64,000 nt of DNA from Nostoc sp. NMS8 (GTDB lineage: Bacteria; Cyanobacteriota; Cyanobacteriia; Cyanobacteriales; Nostocaceae): the NCBI RefSeq assembly GCF_017115045.1, contig NZ_JABXKK010000050.1, positions 124,001 through 188,000 on the forward strand, given 5' to 3'. Each line of letters opens with the position of its first letter. The stretch's first letter is position 1. Made by a program: the position numbers and the translations under genes. Positions 61,643 through 64,000 of this stretch are shown piece by piece. The notes beneath the pieces were generated by a model. That model saw only the letters and a program-made list of their open reading frames with translations, had not been told where the DNA came from and searched no databases.

Positions 61643-63751
61643 GTGAAAGAGAACGTGAAAAAGGATTTTTTGTTGCTAACAGTTGCTTTACCGAGTTTAC
61701 TGATAGCATTTCCTAGTTATGCTGCTGAGAGTGAAATTGAGCAGAGAAATAATCATAAATCGACCGAAATCATTTCAGATATTCCGAGTTTGAGTGAAAT
61801 TGAGCTACCCGCTACTAATGCCGAATTATTATCTCAACAATCTGTACCGATTCAAGTTAATCCAGAAGAAACTCAGCCAGAAACAGAGCCAACTCCCAGT
61901 GATGATGTAGACATTTCTATAGAAGCGATCGCAGAACCAGATAATCTACCTCAATCTACTCCAACTTACGTAATTGATCGAGAAGAAATTAAAAAGCAGG
62001 GTGCTGCAAGTTTAGCCGATATTTTGAAAAGAATGCCTGGTTTTGCAATCAATGATGTCGGTCATGGTGCAGATATTCACACAGGTACATACTATCGAGG
62101 AGCCTCAATTAATCAGTCTGTATTTCTGATTAATAGCAAACCAATTAACAATAACGTCAACACTTATCATGGTGGTACTGATTTAAATAGTATTCCTGTA
62201 GAGGCAATTGAACGAGTGGAATTATATAGCGGTACAGCCTCCGCTTTATTTGGTTCTTCAGCCTTTGGGGGAGTTGTGAATATCATCACCAAAGAAGGTT
62301 ATGGCAAACCTAAATTGAGTGGAAGTGCGGAATTTGGCTCATTGAGTTTAAATAATCAACAAGTGGCTTATGGTGGTTCATCTGATAAAGTCAAGTACAA
62401 CTTTAGCTTTGAAAGATTCTTTACAGATAACCGTTACCGCGTCCCTGTAGGTGCAGCTAATCGTGATAGTCAGGGGTTTTTATCAAATGCAGACACAGCG
62501 ACAAGTACTTATTTTGGTAGCATTGGACTAGATTTAGATCAGAAAAACTCATTGAATTTAGATGTTACTAAACTCAGTAGTCGTCGCGGCTTAATTTATT
62601 TTGGCTTTCCTCTCCAAAGAGATAGATTAGACCACGATGGTTTAAACCTTGGCTTATCTTGGAAAACTCGACTAGGTAATGGCGAAAGCTCTAATTTGAC
62701 AACTTCAATTGGTTATAACCAAGATTATTTCAGCACTTATGGCCCTACAGGAGCATTTTACCGTACAGGAGCTTTAGATACACAACAACTCACAGCTAGG
62801 GTAGATCATGAATGGAAAATTACTGCCAATAATAAATTGCGTTGGGGATTAGATTTGAAAAACACCGACTTAATCGGTGATGTTTTGAGTACAAATCCTA
62901 GTAGTATTGCCAAAAATGAAACTGAAGATCGGAGTTTGTTCAATACAGCTTTATTTGCTGTGAATACTTGGAATATTAACGATAATTTTTTGATAGATTT
63001 AGGCTTAAGACAAAGCTTTGACAGCCAATTTGGAAATTATCTTAACCCTAGTGTTGGGTTGCGTTATGCCGTCACACCAATAGTAGCAGTGCGTGGAAGT
63101 TGGGCAGGAGGACAACGCAATCCTGGGTTAGATCAGTTGTATGTTTATGATACAGTTCATGGTTGGGAACCCAATCCTGATTTAAGACCGGAAACGGGTT
63201 CTACTTGGACTGCGGGAGTGGATGTTAATTTTTCTCAAAATCTGATTGGACAGTTTACTTACTTTGGTAGTAGTATAGGCGATCGCTTGGGAGTCATCGC
63301 CGGAAAATGGGCAAACATTGGACTAGTAGAAACCAATGGTTTAGAGGCTGCATTGCAATTTTTAATTGCAAATAGCTGGTCAACTTTCCTCAACTATACT
63401 TATACAGATGCTCAAATCAAAACAGGAACAGAGGAAGGTTTGCAGTTAGGTTTGATTCCCTACTCTATATTGCAAACTGGCGTGGGTTATCAAAATTCAG
63501 GTTGGCAGGCTAATTTGTATGTTACCTACAATAGTGGCGCTCGTAGATCCATCTTCGCTAACCCCAGTGACAAGCCTACAGATTTTGCACCGTCTTTCGT
63601 GAATTTAGATTTGAGCGGTCGTATACCTCTAACTAGCAATTTAGGATTGACAGTTTACTTAGAAAATCTACTTGGTGAGCAATATGAGCGAGTTAATCGC
63701 ATATATAGCCCTGGATTTACTTTCCGTGTGGGTTTAAGCGCCAATTTTTAG
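61643..63751 (+). CDS. TonB-dependent outer-membrane receptor
   Basis: A 702-residue outer-membrane protein. GTG 61643 or GTG 61655 may start it; both give a signal peptide (KKDFLLLTVALPSLLIAFPSYA). A Glu/Pro-rich spacer (to about 105) precedes the plug domain (about 105-215; TYVIDREEIKKQGAASLADILKRMPGF, GTYYRGASINQSVFL, GTASALFGSSAFGGVVNIITKEG). A 22-strand-like barrel follows, ending in the aromatic FRVGLSANF. The Glu/Pro stretch may form part of the N-terminal signalling or TonB-box region. Such receptors import siderophores or cobalamin; which one is unknown. NrdJ and other B12-related needs give no evidence on that. Confidence 0.88.
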   Translation: MKENVKKDFLLLTVALPSLLIAFPSYAAESEIEQRNNHKSTEIISDIPSLSEIELPATNAELLSQQSVPIQVNPEETQPETEPTPSDDVDISIEAIAEPDNLPQSTPTYVIDREEIKKQGAASLADILKRMPGFAINDVGHGADIHTGTYYRGASINQSVFLINSKPINNNVNTYHGGTDLNSIPVEAIERVELYSGTASALFGSSAFGGVVNIITKEGYGKPKLSGSAEFGSLSLNNQQVAYGGSSDKVKYNFSFERFFTDNRYRVPVGAANRDSQGFLSNADTATSTYFGSIGLDLDQKNSLNLDVTKLSSRRGLIYFGFPLQRDRLDHDGLNLGLSWKTRLGNGESSNLTTSIGYNQDYFSTYGPTGAFYRTGALDTQQLTARVDHEWKITANNKLRWGLDLKNTDLIGDVLSTNPSSIAKNETEDRSLFNTALFAVNTWNINDNFLIDLGLRQSFDSQFGNYLNPSVGLRYAVTPIVAVRGSWAGGQRNPGLDQLYVYDTVHGWEPNPDLRPETGSTWTAGVDVNFSQNLIGQFTYFGSSIGDRLGVIAGKWANIGLVETNGLEAALQFLIANSWSTFLNYTYTDAQIKTGTEEGLQLGLIPYSILQTGVGYQNSGWQANLYVTYNSGARRSIFANPSDKPTDFAPSFVNLDLSGRIPLTSNLGLTVYLENLLGEQYERVNRIYSPGFTFRVGLSANF

Positions 63752-64000
63752 ATATTACAGCAGTTTTCATGTATTTAAACCACATCTGTCGTAAGGGCAC
63801 AGCATGTGCCCCTACTGCGTGGTCTATTTACCTGAAAATAGCTGTCAATGTAGAGATTGTGCAATGAAAAAATCTCTGCTTCTGGCGTAGGGTTTCTCTT
63901 ACCGTATATAGAAGAGGACGACTTGGAAATAAGAAATCTGCGATCGCCTGACGTGTTGACTAAACCAAGCTCCATTGCTGATACGGAATGGGGACACGCT
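63752..64000. other. right end of window, no supported gene
   Basis: Includes an interspersed hairpin (GGGCACAGCATGTGCCC near 63796). A minus-strand 66-codon frame (63775-63975) reads through it and is not credible. Confidence 0.45.

Noticed and set aside
63775..63975. 66-codon minus-strand frame at the right edge
   Set aside because: Translates through a spacer hairpin repeat and has no family-like features.

Overview
The window reads as a chromosomal segment of a filamentous, heterocyst-type cyanobacterium close to Nostoc/Anabaena. Evidence: very frequent HIP1 octamers (GCGATCGC), heptanucleotide STRR repeats, cyanobacteria-only families (DUF4327, DUF751/Ycf33, TIGR04376-like, PatA-type regulators, HetZ-related protein), a class II NrdJ carrying an intein, a PEP-CTERM protein, and a complete hmp (hormogonium motility and polysaccharide) chemotaxis-like locus with the divergent hmpF. 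No tRNA, rRNA, CRISPR array or complete transposase gene was recognised.

Layout. 1-6.1 kb: truncated GAF/PAS sensor, small conserved genes, a MITE, a TnpB relic, rbfA-DUF751 and a DNA adenine methylase facing a PD-(D/E)XK nuclease. 6-19 kb: HetZ-related regulator, Sua5/YciO-like protein, larC, nnr, SPOR protein, mnmA, an unknown overlapping gene pair, Uma2, sat and an orthocaspase homologue that has lost both catalytic residues. 19-31 kb: relic of a hybrid histidine kinase, PEP-CTERM/DUF4114 protein, TPR and WD40 proteins, a 2OG-Fe dioxygenase, SDR, Rieske oxygenase, YjbQ, an aminotransferase and an RRM-protein relic. 31-36 kb: nrdJ with a 323-residue intein, tilS and a second Uma2.

36.5-42.1 kb is the most unusual stretch: MITE, 21-bp minisatellite, a CHAT protease-NTPase-TPR protein behind a small EACC1-like gene (a plausible conflict/defence module), then a relic of tilS split by another MITE. 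The block is therefore bounded by intact tilS on one side and a tilS relic on the other.

42.5-56.1 kb: hmpF and hmpABCDE, encoding receptor, CheW, CheA and two response regulators that in Nostoc control hormogonium gliding and polysaccharide secretion through type IV pili. hmpE is greatly enlarged by an acidic linker with six 168-bp repeats. 56-64 kb: repeat-rich spacers, prolyl oligopeptidase, TIGR04376-like protein, GNAT, hisC and a TonB-dependent receptor.

Three MITE copies share 'GAGG...CCTC' ends and a TAA target duplication; the intact tilS gives the empty-site sequence for one of them. All family names rest on reading motifs by eye, since no searches were run.
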